From assembly GCF_001619985.1 (NCBI RefSeq), contig NW_017264194.1, positions 1,483,511-1,547,510 on the forward strand: 64,000 nucleotides of DNA, in the 5' to 3' direction. The notes under the pieces are model-generated. The model worked only from the letters and a program-made list of their open reading frames with translations, searched no databases and had not been told where the DNA came from. Of this stretch, positions 32,024 to 44,129 are shown piece after piece (the stretch's first letter is position 1; each line of letters starts with the position of its first letter). The stretch is from Xylona heveae TC161. Its lineage: Eukaryota; Ascomycota; Xylonomycetes; Xylonales; Xylonaceae. The translations under genes and the position numbers were made by a program.

Positions 32024-33798
32024 TGGTGGCCAGTCAGTTGCGTCTGAATTGAATTAACTTCAGTTATCGATATTGCAAAAAGACAGGACACAAGGCTGAA
32101 ATAGGCTCAACCAGATCACTAGCAGATGCAGGTATGAGCTGAAAGATGTCTCCAGTCTGCCACCTGACATGTCTCTATTTATGTGTTCACCGGGGGATGA
32201 GCCTTGACTCCGATGTAACGTACGGCCGCACGAGATAGCCCATTATCAGTCGACCCAGGCACATGCACTCCAGTCTAGACAACTACATTGGCACGTAGTG
32301 GAGCACAACATCTGAGGCAACACAAGGGACAACTTGTAAGGGAAGATATGGATCGGCCATAGAAAATTCCCGGATGCAAGTGTCCGGGCTTGCTATTGCA
32401 TCCCTATCTCGAAGGGTTTGCGCTGCGTCCGACCAGCATATCAATGGCTCCCAGGGGTCGAAAGATTGGCAATGCAGAAAAGCAATCAATTGGCCAAATC
32501 GGGATGGACGTCGCTTGGCGCTCATGGAAGCTGAAGCAAAGGAGGGTGAAGATAAGGCTTCTCCCTAAGACAAAGTGGAGGTTGTTGCTGGGATCTTATC
32601 GGCGAAACAGGTTCGTCGCCATCCCACTGTAAAGTGAAGCCTCATGGGTGACAAGCGCGACTTGGATTTCATGGCAGTTCCAAGAACAATAGTGCCTTGG
32701 CAACATCATCTGAAATTACGACCTTCTTTCAAAGAACACGATCAAGCCCATCGATTCGCACTAGCAACGGTTAGATAGCACATCAATTCATTGCAAGATA
32801 AGGACTTCACCTCTCGCTGTGCCAGTGACTTCTCGGTGGTGGACCCTTACTCCGTAACCTTAACGCATGGCAGTGGAACGAACATTTGGATGGGGTCCCG
32901 CGCTAAGGACTTGTGCGAGCGGTTCGCCTGTTCCCATCGCTTATCCGTTTTGATAGCTGGGGCACAGGATCCTTCCTTGCTCTTTTACGGGATCGAGAGT
33001 GGTTCTTCGACCGTGTGAGGAGACGGCTCCACCTCTCAGGCGACAGAGGAGAGATGGCCCAGCGATGGGAAGATCTTCAGCATGCGTATTCTGTGATGAG
33101 TGTACTCTGGCTGGATCTAAGGACTAGCCTAGAGCACCAATCATTTGATTCGGAATAGTAAACTGTATCATTAGCTTTGCTGCCGTTACATGCCTTAGGC
33201 AGGCCCTCTCAGACACGCCAAGTTCCCTAGCAACTTATTCCTGATAACGATTTTCTCCGACGCAAAGCTCGTCATTTATTGACTCGCCTAGGTAACCATG
33301 TGTTCTTCAAATCACTGCCCTTGTACTGTACTGTACCGGCTTGCGAACGGCCTCATTTGTTAAATGTAATGAAAGCCTAACGAAAAGCGATCATCCACCT
33401 TCCGGAGCGCGCGTTGTTGAACCACACCGCCCTAGACTGTCACTTTGTACACAAGTGTATATTGGAAAGTGATATTTAGTATTACGATTAATCTGGGACA
33501 AATGGCACCCTATACCTAATTTTAAACCCAATTCAAGATCCTATGCAAGATCCCCACAACGCCGACCAATGCTATCCTGTATAGACACGCCTTATCTGAG
33601 TCCATATACATGTCCAAGAGAGAGCCCCCCCCCCGCCGTCTATCTTGTTACGATTCCACTTTGCGCCAATCACTGTAACTCCGATACCTGTTTGATGACC
33701 TTACGCTTTCAGAATGAGCGTATACGTAACAGAATCCCAAAGCGAATAGTCTTTCCCCAAGAGACACCGAATAGATAAGCGCGTCTCTTTTTCACCCT
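32024..33798. other. Upstream region of the permease gene
   Basis: This 1775 bp contains four GATA-factor motifs in the permease-proximal 530 bp. The rest, from about 32650, has only short open frames without recognisable products and includes the 3' flank of the 303-residue gene. Confidence 0.5.
32233..32248. promoter_or_regulatory. Paired GATA-factor sites (AreA-type)
   Basis: AGATAG at 32233-32238 and TTATCA at 32243-32248 (TGATAA on the other strand) both fit HGATAR and lie four bases apart, about 210-225 bp upstream of the permease ATG. Further matches are at 32404-32409 and 32550-32555. AreA prefers closely paired sites in nitrogen-catabolite genes such as permeases. Density is about 2-3 times chance, so support is modest. 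Confidence 0.45.
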
Positions 33799-34862
33799 TT
33801 ATGTCCAAGCAGTCAAAGAGCGCCGACGAAAGGGGGCCATAATACCAGGCGAAGTTGCTGGCGAACTGGGAGAACTTGGGTCGGCGAAGGCACTGCTCCA
33901 GGCGACGACTAAATTTCGAATCCATCGCGCTTCTTCTTCAATCAGACGGAGTTGGTGATCGGCCATTTGTGACTTGCAAATCTTTAGTGAGGCTGGTGGT
34001 GAAAGCGCACAGCTGACATCGGCGAACTTGGATAGCAGAGGAGAGCTCGAATGCCCGCCAGAATGTCGAAGTGCGTCCTCGAGTGCGAGAGCTTGTGACA
34101 TCAACTCCTGGATGCCGCGTTCTAGACGCAGTGCGCGATGCAAAATGTCTTCCCAATGGCCCGGCCCCCAAAAAGAATCTTGATCAAGAGCGTCGTGCAT
34201 TGAACGTTGCCAAAATTCAAAATCTAGTAAAGGCACGGACGGATCTGAGGCAGCGGGAAGGTGTGCAGAAAGTCGAGATGCCACCAGCGCAATCCGAACT
34301 GTAGACTCGGACTCCAAGACGTAGTGTACTGTGCATCCTATTGTATTTTGTCAATACCATGTCCAATATGCCATTTCATACCGTATCGCATGAAAGCTTC
34401 GGGAGATATTAGAAAGACATACCTGGACATCCCTGTGTCGAGCACCACTCTCCTTCGTCAGATACAAAGCATTGCAGCCAAAGAAAGGCACCTCGAGCTT
34501 CTCCCTTAAAAGCCCGCTCCAATTCGGCCGACTTGGATCTCTTCAATCGCGACTCTGCCAGCTGTGCTGCTCTCTCATGGGACCGGAGCACCGGAGCGAT
34601 CAAAATGCGAACTATGTCGCGATGCAGGATCACATCACGTCGCTGCGACTCAGTTGCGGGACAATGTTCGTCACAAAAACTACGAGCGCGGAGAGATTAG
34701 ATGGGCCACTACTCATATCATTTAGAGCGAGTCGATCAAGACATACTCATCATCATCATCCTCCTTGGCCAGGGACTGCCTGAGCCGTTGGAATTCCTCA
34801 CAAGACTCAAGGTAGGCCACATCATCAGGATGAAGCACAAACGGTGACGTCGGTAGAGACAT
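33799..34862 (-). CDS. Conserved fungal protein of unknown function with a Cys-rich WC..GCP.C motif
   Basis: Three exons (34862-34747, 34679-34423, 34337-33799; introns 67 and 85 nt) encode 303 residues. The first intron has a GTATGT donor, a CTAAT branch site and a TAG acceptor and is needed to enter the correct frame. I recognise it only as a Eurotiales hypothetical family. Visible blocks: MSLPTSPFVLHPDDVAYLES; an acidic DDDDD run; RRDVILHRDIVRILIAPVLR; a basic helix RLKRSKSAELERAFKGEARG; FLWLQCFVSDEGEWCSTQGC followed by PGCTV; and an internal FWGPGHWEDILHRALRLERG helix. The WCxxxGCPxC cluster might bind metal or form disulfides, which is inference. The C-terminus is Ser/Pro-rich and basic. 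Confidence 0.75.
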
Positions 34863-37800
34863 GATTTTGGCGGTGAGCAAAACTGGGCAGTTAGACGAGG
34901 GAACCGGGATCGGTGATTGGTCGGATTATTATTCTTCGCACACACCCATATAGTCGAACATTGAAAAGGGGGCCCCTGGCCAAAGATGGAACGAAAAGGG
35001 AGAAAAGAGGAAGGAGAAAAAAAAAAGGGGGAAAGGAAGAGAGAGAAGGAGAAAGAGAAAAGATCAAACGTGGATGAGGAAATCACCAAGTATTAGTAGT
35101 CTACGGCAACCCCGCAGGATACGTTGACGTATTGGCGGTGGAGCACATATTAAATAGTTAATAAATGGTGCTGGATGGCGTATAAAAATACCCCTGGGTG
35201 AAGATCTGTAGGCGTGCACTGGTAACCATGGGCTGGATCGCCCGATTTGATCATGCACACTCTTTAACCATTTTACGGCAAGTAATATTTAATCCCAGTC
35301 GGTGCAAGCTCCAATAGTCGCCATGGAGGAAACTCAAAAGGCGCAGAGTATCTTGGGCAACTACTAAGGTAAGTTACTACAGGTCAGAGGTTGTGAGGAC
35401 GGTCTGGAATACTGTGTAATGGCCTATAGGGCGTGGGCACCAGTCAACTTGGCGAGCACTCTGGACCAGATGTGGCGGTCGACCTTCCCCTATGGCCGGC
35501 AGCCGAAAGCCCCCAATTCAGCCCCCCCAGCAAAGCGAGTTAATAAATCCTTCCCAATTGGGCTATCCGATAGTTACCGAAATCAGTCTCCTTTTAAGGG
35601 GGGGGGCGGTCTCATTTCCATTGCATGGCAACTACAGCAATTTAACTAAAAAGTCGCTTTGCACGTGTGTACTGCAACGTGTTGGCAGTCTTCTTTGACA
35701 TTCTGCCCTTTCCTTTGCCAACGCCACCCGGAATGTGTGGCGGCAACAGTTTGTTCGTCAAGCAGGCGGCTGTTGCATTTCAATAAATGCTGTGACGAGC
35801 AATGATGGAACTTGTTGCATTTCCCATGGCCATTCAATACGAGCTTCTCCTTTTAGAGGCCCTCTGCATTGGTTTTTACACCATTATTAGCAGAACTGTA
35901 CAGAGTAGTCGCTCTTCGAGGTAATAAACGTAGAGCTGCGCCTCTTGGGTTGTAATACGAAGATTTATTTACTGTATACCGAATAATGTTACACCAGTTC
36001 GTTTATGCTTTGCTTTTCTTCTCTGCTGAAATGATGCTGCTAGCGAAAGAGGACAGCCGCGCACAGTCTGTAGCTCTGTGATTTTTCATTCGGTAGGGAT
36101 GGGCCTATTTGGTCTAAGAACTGACTCGCTCAGAAATCATTCCTGTAACGTCGATGTGAAAGATGCCAAGAGCGGGGATGATGTATCCATAAATTCTGCG
36201 ACAAGCAGAAGTGGAAAAGCGCACTTTCCGGATATTTTATAGGCGACTCTAAATGACGGTCGTGTTCAGCAAATCCTGATTGTGCGTGGAGATTAAGGTT
36301 ATTGATGTTTCAACGGCACTCTAATCCGCCGATCGGCCAAGTGGTCATCTGCATTACCGATGAGTCGGAAACTTCCAGACGATCATCACTAAAAGTCAGT
36401 TGCAGGAAAGGTATTGTTTATACTCCATGAGGTATATCGCAGCAGCACTTTCCTGGGTAAAGCCTTGTTCGCCCTCATTCTTCTCGCCCTGCCCCATTTC
36501 CTCCATATCTCGGCAAACAATGCGATCGACCGCCGTCGCTGCGTGAGCGAAGCTGGGGCCGCGTTGACAACTTGGCAGCTTTCATGCTCTCCAGATCGGT
36601 CCAGGCCGAAATGACTGGACATTAGGCCTTGTAGCTTGTTGACCTGTGTGGCCGCTAACTTTTGGCTCGCCGGCGACTGGTGCCTTTTCCCACCTTTCAG
36701 GGGCTTCGTTGATTGAAGGACAAGCACCAGCGGCACAGAGGCTTTTCCTACTGGGGCAAGAGGTACGTCCTTGGTCCCTCGCCCGCACCGTTCAAGGGGC
36801 AAGACCACGGCCGACGGCTCGACGCGTTCTTTGCCGCTATGCCCTAACACGGTTACACCCTTTCGCCGACGGCCACGCCATGGCCTGAGCGACACAGGAG
36901 GAAAAAATCAAGGCAACAAGCCAAGCTTTCGTCAAGATACCATCCCGACATGCGGGTCCAGAGCCAATGCAATAAGGAACGAACTGTCTAGAAATATTGT
37001 ACTGTAACATCGTGGGGGAGCGCGTCCTGATAGACTGATTGACAATGTGTACCTCATGTTTTAATACAGTGATGCATGTGTCAAGGGTTGATATTTTCCT
37101 TATCACAAGGATAATTCCATACTCGTTGTTATCACACTGCTATGTTGTCCCCGGTTCGCTCCCATTCCGGCGTGGGCGCAAGAAGCGACATGCCGTTGAT
37201 GGCCCATGTTTCGGTTTGTTTCTCTACTTTCCAAAAGGAGCCTTGATAATAATCATCCTACCATGACAACCACAGCAAGCACTACTGCCACCGGAGGTCC
37301 CTGCAAGATCAGCAGGAGTATGGTAGCCTTGTCTTTTCAGGCATAACCGTCTCCGCAAATATAATTGTGAGAAGTGATGATAGTAAAGGACTGTATTGTA
37401 TTTGATAGAAGTAGTAGTGGTAGTAGCTTCCAACCCAAAACTTTTTCCCCACACACACCCACCCGCATCGGTCTATACCCTGGCCCGCGAACCTAACGCG
37501 CGATCTAATTTCACCATCTGGAAGACGGCAACTTCTTTCTTTTCATTGCCTGACCTTTCCTTCCTTTCTCTTGCTTTCTCGACTCGCATAATCCCCTCTT
37601 AATTCATAATACCTCCCACTGTGGGCATTTCGCTCGCCTTTGGTGGATCTTGCATTCGTTACGACTCAGGGAAGGAAAGAATTTGGGAAAGATCTGATAG
37701 CCTGGTGACTGTGCCACCCGTTCGTTTGGCCCTCCACGCTTCTCGCTCACTTGGTTTTGCTCGAGTGCTTTCGAACCTTCGTCCGTTCTTCAGTCTCTCG

Positions 37801-37939
37801 CTCTCGACCGTCGGAAAATAATCGCTTTGAGTGTTTGGTTCAATAGAGCGCTTCGCGTCTGTCTCTCGCCGTGGACTCAAGTCCCTCATAATTGATAATC
37901 CTCTCAACCTCCTCGAACAATTGAAATCAATCTCAAGCA
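34863..37939. other. Divergent intergenic region between the 303-residue gene and the GH72 gene
   Basis: This 3077 bp separates two divergent start codons. The left edge is purine/pyrimidine-biased leader, and 37460-37939 is a C/T-rich leader of the GH72 gene. A GC-richer patch at about 36480-36900 stands out from its surroundings and carries overlapping open frames on both strands, but none resembles a protein family. I assign no gene. Confidence 0.5.
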
Positions 37940-39496
37940 ATGGCTCGGTTCTGGAAGCTCGCGGCCGCTGCCGCTATGGTTGCGGTCTCATCGGTTGAAG
38001 CAATCTCTCAGATCTCTGTCAAGGGTTCTAAATTCTTCACCGATGATGGCAATCAGTTCTTCATCAAGGGTATGTTCAGCTGTACATTTCATCTTTTGCA
38101 AAGACATCTTACTCACCGATTGCTGGTAGGTGTGGCATATCAACTCACGGAAGATGATCCTCTCATCGACACCAATCAATGTCAACTAGACGCTTCGTTG
38201 ATGCAAAAACTCGGTGCCAATACCATCCGTGTTTACCACGTTGATCCTACCGGAGACCACAAAGGTTGTATGGATGCCTTTGCTGATGCAGGCATTTATC
38301 TTTTTGTTGACTTGGACACCTTTGACACTGCTATCGAGCAGGTGCGTACCTCGTAATTCTGTTTCACTCGATTGGCGATTGCTGACAAAGTGTGTGCAGG
38401 AGAGTCCTCGTTGGAATACCTCTCAATTGAACGCTTTCGAGCAGGTCCTGGATGAGTTCCAGAAATATGACAATACAGCAGGCGTCCTTGTTGGTAATGA
38501 GGTTCTTACCACTGGTATGGCATGAACATCTGGGGGCTCCATTTCTCTTTTCTAACGAATCGTTTCCAGGAAATGGCTCCGTCGCTGCACCCTATGTCAA
38601 GGCAGCTGCTCGTGACGTCAAAGCATACCGTGATTCGAAGAATTACAGGAATATCCCCGTTGGTTATTCTGCTGGTATGTTTACTTTCGTTGCACGATTA
38701 TGACCTTGATAGGCATATGCTCATTTATTTTTGCCTCCTTTTAGCCGACATTGCGTCTCTGCGGCCCATGCTTCAGAATTACTTGGCATGTGGGACTAAT
38801 AGCTCTGAGGCGCTGGATTTCTTCTCACTCAATGCATACGAGTGGTGCGGCTCATCTTCATATACCGTCTCTGGTTATAGCCAGTTGACGGCAAACGTGA
38901 CCAAGTATAACATTCCCATCTTCTTTTCGGAGACTGGCTGCAACACGAACCCCCCGAGAACCTTCCAAGACCAGTCTGCCATCTTTGGTGATGACATGAG
39001 TCCATACTGGTCTGGCGCCATTGTCTACGAATGGATTGAGGAAACCAACAATTACGGCCTTGTAAATTATGGCCCCAAGGTTGCGGCCACTGCGACTGGT
39101 GCCATTGACGGATTTCCGCGGTCCGGCACTCCTACGCCGGTCTCACCTGACTTTAGCAATTTGATGAGCCAGTGGGCAACGGCGACGCCATCCGGAACCA
39201 AGCTGTCGGACTATACACCAACCAACCAACCCCCGGCATGCCCCGCTTCCACGTCTGGTATCTGGGAAGTGGATCCATCCAGCCCCCTTCCAACCTTGGG
39301 ACAGACGTACAAGGCTGCAGCTGCCACCTCTTCGAGCGGTGCTAGTGGCACCTCAAAACAATCTCCTACAGGCACCACTTCGTCAACGTCGCCTACGGCT
39401 ACAAAGAAGGGCTCTGCGGCGTCGGGTGGTAAGGAAGTTGCGGGTATGACGGTCGGCTTAGCCGCCGTCATGTTTTGCTTTGTGTGGTGGCTCTAG
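37940..39496 (+). CDS. GPI-anchored beta-1,3-glucanosyltransferase (GH72, Gel/Gas family)
   Basis: Five exons (37940-38069, 38130-38341, 38400-38514, 38570-38674, 38745-39496) give 437 residues; every intron is 50-70 nt with GT/AG ends and keeps frame. GH72 enzymes cut beta-1,3-glucan and transfer the new reducing end to another chain, elongating cell-wall glucan outside the plasma membrane. The protein begins with a signal peptide ending near VSSVEA, then VKGSKFFTDDGNQFFIKG. The acid/base Glu is in VGNEV (about E147) and the nucleophile Glu in FFSETGC (about E250); GANTIRVYHVDP and GAIVYEWIEETNNYGLVNYG are family blocks. After the domain comes a Ser/Thr-rich tail and a hydrophobic C-terminus (MTVGLAAVMFCFVWWL) with a plausible GPI omega site near SAASGG. 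There is no CBM43 Cys-rich module, so it is the short (GH72-minus) type. Confidence 0.96.
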
Positions 39497-40628
39497 AAAG
39501 GAAGGGGAGTCACCAATGTCACAGGCAAGGACCGGCTCTTTTTCAAAATGGTCTTTTTTCATTCTTCTGCTCCAGCTACAGCGGATAATCCTCTTTTTCA
39601 CCTTTTTTTTTTTAATTCTTTTAGCATTTGTCGAGCGCTCTGAGCGTCCGTGGCGTGCAAGCGAGCCAGTATGGGGCTATTATTCCCGTACTCTAATATG
39701 CCCCCTTTACCTTCTTCTTTTTTTCTTCTTCCTTGCCTGACTCTGTCGAGCATGGTATTGGCTTCATTCTTGCTACACTTTTTCCCGCGACCACTTACTC
39801 TTCTTCTTCCGGAACTTTTTTTTTTCCATTTATACTGGGCTTTAATCGCTTTTCGATTCATCCCTTTACTCACGTTGTTACGTGGCATGGGATATTGCCT
39901 TTTCTTCTCTCTTCTTTTCTTTTTTCTCTTCTTCTCTTTGTTTTCTGTACTTTTTACGCTCTGCTCCGCAAGCTACCCGGATAGATGTGGCAGAGCTTGA
40001 CAACTATTGACACTACATGAGAAGAACATGGGCAGGGACGAGGCCATGTTAATGACGCGTATGTTTGTATGTATGCACGTATGTATGTATGGACGGGTTC
40101 TGCTCATGTGCATAATCGACGCTTGATGCGATTTGAGGGGATGGGGTAGCACTAAATGATGGCAGGCACGTGGTGGCAGATATTTACCTCTAACTAGTCA
40201 TCTACCTTGCTTACTTTGCTTGCTTTGAGCTACTTGCAATTGTAGCTAACATATTTCTCATCGTCTCATTAACTTTTATTTCCCTTTTCCATTTTCCGGA
40301 AATATTTACAGGGAAAGAACCATATAAAATGAGAAGAAATAGATTTATCAAAATGATTTGGTGAACATTCCATTGGTTGTGATAAATTTCTCTTTTGCTG
40401 TTGGTAAGTTTGTGAAGTTTCATGCGAACAGTAGACAGAACGAAAATACATATCTGATTAGAAAATATTGAAAGTAAAACAGAGAGAATGTTGTAATTTA
40501 ATGTGAGTGTCAGAGAAAAGGACGTGAAGTACATGTATAAAGAAACAGTAAAAAAAAGGGCTTGGTGAGGAAGACAAAGGCGAGGACGAGGGCGAGGGTG
40601 AGAGGAAAGCAGGACAGGGCGGAAGCGC

Positions 40629-40671
40629 GTATCTGGTATCTGGTATCTGGTATCATGTATCTGGTATATAT
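40629..40671. repeat. TATCTGG heptanucleotide repeat
   Basis: Three to four near-perfect GTATCTG units followed by a diverged copy. It lies in non-coding DNA. Confidence 0.7.
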
Positions 40672-41050
40672 CCAAAACGCCGTGTCCATTCATTTCGCAT
40701 CAGTCCTCGATTCCAAGGCGATGCTGATGCTGACCCTGATGCAGATGCAGATGCTGACAGTGAACAAATGAAAAGGTGAAAATGCAGGTGGGTCGGGTCG
40801 ATGAGCGGGAAATTGGAATTAATTCAGATGAAGCAGTATGCAGACGAGGATATATGCTCGTAATGGCCATGGGCCTCATTCTTAAGAGGAAGGGGGAAAG
40901 GGGTATAGGATCAAATAAAAATAAGTAAAATATTATACGTTTAGAATCTAATTTATTCTTTCAATGTAGGTTGGATTTAAAAAAAAATATAGTTTGGATG
41001 AAAAAAATGTACCTTGGATATAAAGAGAAAGAAAAAAAAAAAAAAAAAAA

Positions 41051-41060
41051 NNNNNNNNNN
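41051..41060. other. Assembly gap (10 N)
   Basis: Ten N bases follow an adenine homopolymer and precede an AAAG repeat. The true length of the A/G-rich tract is unknown. Confidence 1.
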
Positions 41061-41569
41061 AAAGAAAGAAAGAAACAGGTGAGGTTCGTGAATATATAGG
41101 TAATGTAGGTAATATAGGCATGGTTACAAGTAAGCTTTTGTGGGTGGAGAAATAAGGAGGTTGTTTGAAAAATGAGAATCCCTGGAAAAAGAAAAGAAAA
41201 GAAAATAAAATAAAATAAAAGGAAGGAGAGGGTTGAAGAAGAATTGGACAAGAGTGTCCCTTGAAGAAATTGCGGGATGAGTTGCCGGATAATGAGAAAG
41301 AGATATATGCCGGAGTGACAAAAGTTTTCAAAGACGAGATCTTTGAAGATATAGTGGTAATGGTCCTAATCGCCCATGGATGGATGCATGTATGCACAAT
41401 GTGGTGAGTCCTTTGATGAGAAGTGGACAATATGAGCTGGTATATAGCAGATGACTCTTGTATGGTGGCATGGTGGGAGACGGTCTCCTAGGGAGGCCGT
41501 CGGAAGCGTCGAAAACGACAGAGGGTTCGGCTATTTATAAAGTTGGTCGAGAGGGAAGCTGAGAGATGA

Positions 41570-41872
41570 TCAACTGTCGAATATCGTGGCGTCAGAGTCT
41601 GGGGCAATGTCTATCCAGCCGACTGGCGCTTTTGCTTGACATTCTCGCGGAATCGCAACAACGAGCAAGACGACCGATGCGATTGTGATGAAGAGAAGAC
41701 ATTTGAGGAGATATGCGGACGGGAGAAACGACCTCAGACGCAACGGCGACGACGACGGCGACAAGGCAAGACTGGAGATTTGAGTGTTGTGGCCTACTTT
41801 CTCGTCGTTTTGATCTGGTTCTTCTGGAAGGAGGTTCTCCAGGACAGACACATCTCTGTCGTCAGTCGCCAT
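41570..41872 (-). CDS. Possible small single-pass membrane protein (100 residues)
   Basis: An ATG-initiated open frame on the minus strand gives an acidic N-terminus (MATDDRDVSVLENLLPEEPD), a Ser-rich linker and one strong hydrophobic helix (LLKCLLFITIASVVLLVVAI) followed by a short tail. I recognise no family. An overlapping plus-strand frame (41636-41917) is less protein-like. An unseen intron or a chance frame are both possible. Confidence 0.3.
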   Translation of the reverse strand: MATDDRDVSVLENLLPEEPDQNDEKVGHNTQISSLALSPSSSPLRLRSFLPSAYLLKCLLFITIASVVLLVVAIPRECQAKAPVGWIDIAPDSDATIFDS

Positions 41873-42398
41873 TTTTTCCCCCCTAGAAATCGAATGATTG
41901 GAGTGCTTAATCCGTAAGCTGACTAAGGCGCGAGATGGAATAGTCGTGAGTTAATGTCCTTGTTTATATGGTCTTGAAATGGACAGCGAACAGCGAGGCC
42001 TTGAAGGCTTTTATTTTGCGCCGTGTCATGGCGAGGAATGCAGGAGGTAAAATGGGATCGAAACACCACGTAGGAATCGCGAAAATGGGGGGAAACCCCA
42101 CTTCCATCAGGCTCCAACACGTTACAGATCTCGTGTGGCTTTCCATCGGAATAGTGGGAACATGATGAGGTCGCTTGCGGTAATTTGGGATGCCTTGAGA
42201 AATGTGGTTGGAAATAAAATTCGCATGGACCTGGACAGCGGGGAAACCCCTGTGGTGAAGTGAACTGCCCGGATTCGGTACCCCTACGCGTCCACCTGTC
42301 AACATGGGGATACGTGAAGCGAGATCTTTGGAATTCGTATATCTCCGAGATCTTCTGCCAGATGAGCTTGTTTTCCTTGCATTGGGACCTTTAGAATC
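41873..42398. other. Intergenic region, nothing recognised
   Basis: This 526 bp lies between the possible small membrane protein and the stop of the divergent kinase gene. Only short open frames occur and none resembles a protein. Confidence 0.5.
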
Positions 42399-44129
42399 TC
42401 ACGAGACTGGCAAAGCATGAAACTTAATTCCGGCCAGTGTTGATTTCAGCGACTCAATCTCGGAAGGAATAGAGCTCCTCATAGCGACACTGTCTCGAAT
42501 ACTCTCCAAGTCATTTTCATCTGAATGAGGGCAATGCAATTCAGTCATTCGAGATGTGACTGTTAATATATTGTACAAGGTTGTTTCCACGAGCGTAGCC
42601 GACGGCCTCTGCGTCGGCTCGCGTGAGAGCATCCACCGTATCAAAACAAGAATTGGACGGATTCCATAGAAGAGCGAGTCGTTCTTTTTCGCACCTTCTG
42701 ATTCCAGCCCATCAATCCATGTGTTGACCTGCCCGAGGTTTGCGTGGAACGATGCGTCTGCGGGCGCGCCGCCTCTCCCAGCAGTCCGGTTTTTCGCAGC
42801 TCGGTGCGCTGAGAATGCGCTGTGCTTGCGCTTCAGCAAAAGTCCAATTATCTCCAAAAAGGTACAACCTAATGAGAAAATGTCTGCCTTGAAGGGGTCA
42901 AACGGCGTTTCGCAAGGTGCCATGAAAAGTTGTGGCTGCGATTTTTCACCGTGATTGCTATGGAAGGACCAAGAGCTGTGGTTTGACGGTGTCGTGCTTT
43001 TCGAACTTGACGACCCTGTCCGGTGAAGGCGCCCTCCTGGCCTGTGCCGAAGAGGAAGTGCGCCCTGGGCGGTTGCAACTTTCACCCAGCGCTCCGGCGC
43101 TCCATATTCATAGGCTTCCAAGTCGTTGTCGTGTTTGTCCATTTGAAGCGTCGTTAGAGCCTCGACGTCGCAAAGGACTAGTTTATTCGTCGAGTCCACG
43201 GAAATATTAGACGGACGGACATCGCCGTGATGATAGCCTTTGCCATGAAGAAAGGTCAAGGTACTTGCAAGGCAATGTAGCCAGTCAAGCAATGTCTCTC
43301 TCCGTTTTTGTTTGGATAAGGCTTTGAACTGAGGAGCTGGGCTTTGGACAAACTGCTTGAGTGTTTGAGAACTCAAGTGCGTTGTCAATATGTAGCCGTA
43401 CCCTTCAAGCGTATAGGATGCCCAAACCGGGGTGATATGCTCGTGCTCCAGAGTTTTGAGCGTTTCCACGTCGTAGGCGAATTCCCGCTCAGGTGGGTTC
43501 TTGCTGGAGAGATCATCTAGGGGCAGTTTCCTGCGACTATAGAGCGTGCTCCCACAGCCAGCGAGGCAGACGCGTTCTGAACCTTGAGCATTGGCTATTG
43601 CCGAACGCTTGCTCAATGGCTGCACCGGTACAACCTCTTCTGCTGTATAGTCAATGTGGATGCCTTGCCGAATCTGGCGTAGAAGATAATTGTATTGTCT
43701 GTGGAAGAACTTCCTATCCAAAGTTTCGTTCTTTGACCAGGATAGCTCTAAACGCTCGACCGCTTCATATGGAATTGGTAGATCATCATCATCCCAGGCG
43801 TCGTCCACAATACCAAAAATCTGATCGGGAACTCCAATGTCGAGCAAAATCAAAAAGAATATTTTGGCCTTTTCCAGAATCCAGTCGAGGTAGGTATCAT
43901 CAGTCAATCCATCCCCGAATGCCAGTGGCCGATGCAGCATTTCCTTTTCATCCGCTCGGAGCGCCGAGATGACAAAATCCTTTGTGACAGTAGCCTCCAC
44001 TCTTGCTTCGTCCCACCAAACGGATCTTCCAATTGGGAGTTGAGTTGATGATGAAGCATAGCCGGATATCAGAGCCTGAAAGGCATCCGACTCAGATGCC
44101 GCAGACATGTTCAGCACGTTCTCTGACAT
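42399..44129 (-). CDS. Divergent protein kinase-like protein
   Basis: One exon of 576 residues from the ATG at 44129 (a second in-frame Met is seven codons later). The N-terminal 170 residues contain FFLILLDIGVPDQIFGIVDD and an acidic loop, then FFHRQYNYLLRQIRQG, a region I associate with lineage-expanded fungal kinase-like proteins. The kinase fold follows: possible VAIK Lys in LYSRRKLP, helix-C region EREFAYDVETLKTLEHEHIT, then the catalytic loop YHHGDVRPSN with Asp at D303, where HGD replaces HRD and Arg replaces the loop Lys. The DFG position reads DVE (D321), and GAPERW is the APE motif. Key Asp and Asn are kept, so weak activity is possible. A Ser-rich insert lies after APE, followed by DIFSLGCTFLEIIG, the usual DxxSxG block. 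Target unknown. Confidence 0.88.
   Translation of the reverse strand: MSENVLNMSAASESDAFQALISGYASSSTQLPIGRSVWWDEARVEATVTKDFVISALRADEKEMLHRPLAFGDGLTDDTYLDWILEKAKIFFLILLDIGVPDQIFGIVDDAWDDDDLPIPYEAVERLELSWSKNETLDRKFFHRQYNYLLRQIRQGIHIDYTAEEVVPVQPLSKRSAIANAQGSERVCLAGCGSTLYSRRKLPLDDLSSKNPPEREFAYDVETLKTLEHEHITPVWASYTLEGYGYILTTHLSSQTLKQFVQSPAPQFKALSKQKRRETLLDWLHCLASTLTFLHGKGYHHGDVRPSNISVDSTNKLVLCDVEALTTLQMDKHDNDLEAYEYGAPERWVKVATAQGALPLRHRPGGRLHRTGSSSSKSTTPSNHSSWSFHSNHGEKSQPQLFMAPCETPFDPFKADIFSLGCTFLEIIGLLLKRKHSAFSAHRAAKNRTAGRGGAPADASFHANLGQVNTWIDGLESEGAKKNDSLFYGIRPILVLIRWMLSREPTQRPSATLVETTLYNILTVTSRMTELHCPHSDENDLESIRDSVAMRSSIPSEIESLKSTLAGIKFHALPVS

Larger units (their letters stand above)
39497..41569. 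other. Gene-free AT-rich region with an assembly gap
   Basis: This 2073 bp starts with a T-rich 3' flank of the GH72 gene, followed by homopolymer-rich and AT-rich DNA. It includes a TATCTGG array near 40629-40671, a GATGCW-type run near 40720-40757, and the N gap at 41051-41060. Open frames are Phe/Ser-rich translations of low-complexity DNA. Confidence 0.6.

Noticed and set aside
36389-36895. 168-codon minus-strand open frame in a GC-richer patch
   Set aside because: An overlapping plus-strand frame is equally open and neither shows family resemblance, so GC-rich composition explains both.
40948-41430. Minus-strand frames running across the N gap
   Set aside because: Translation through A/T-rich repeats and unknown bases; no protein family resemblance.
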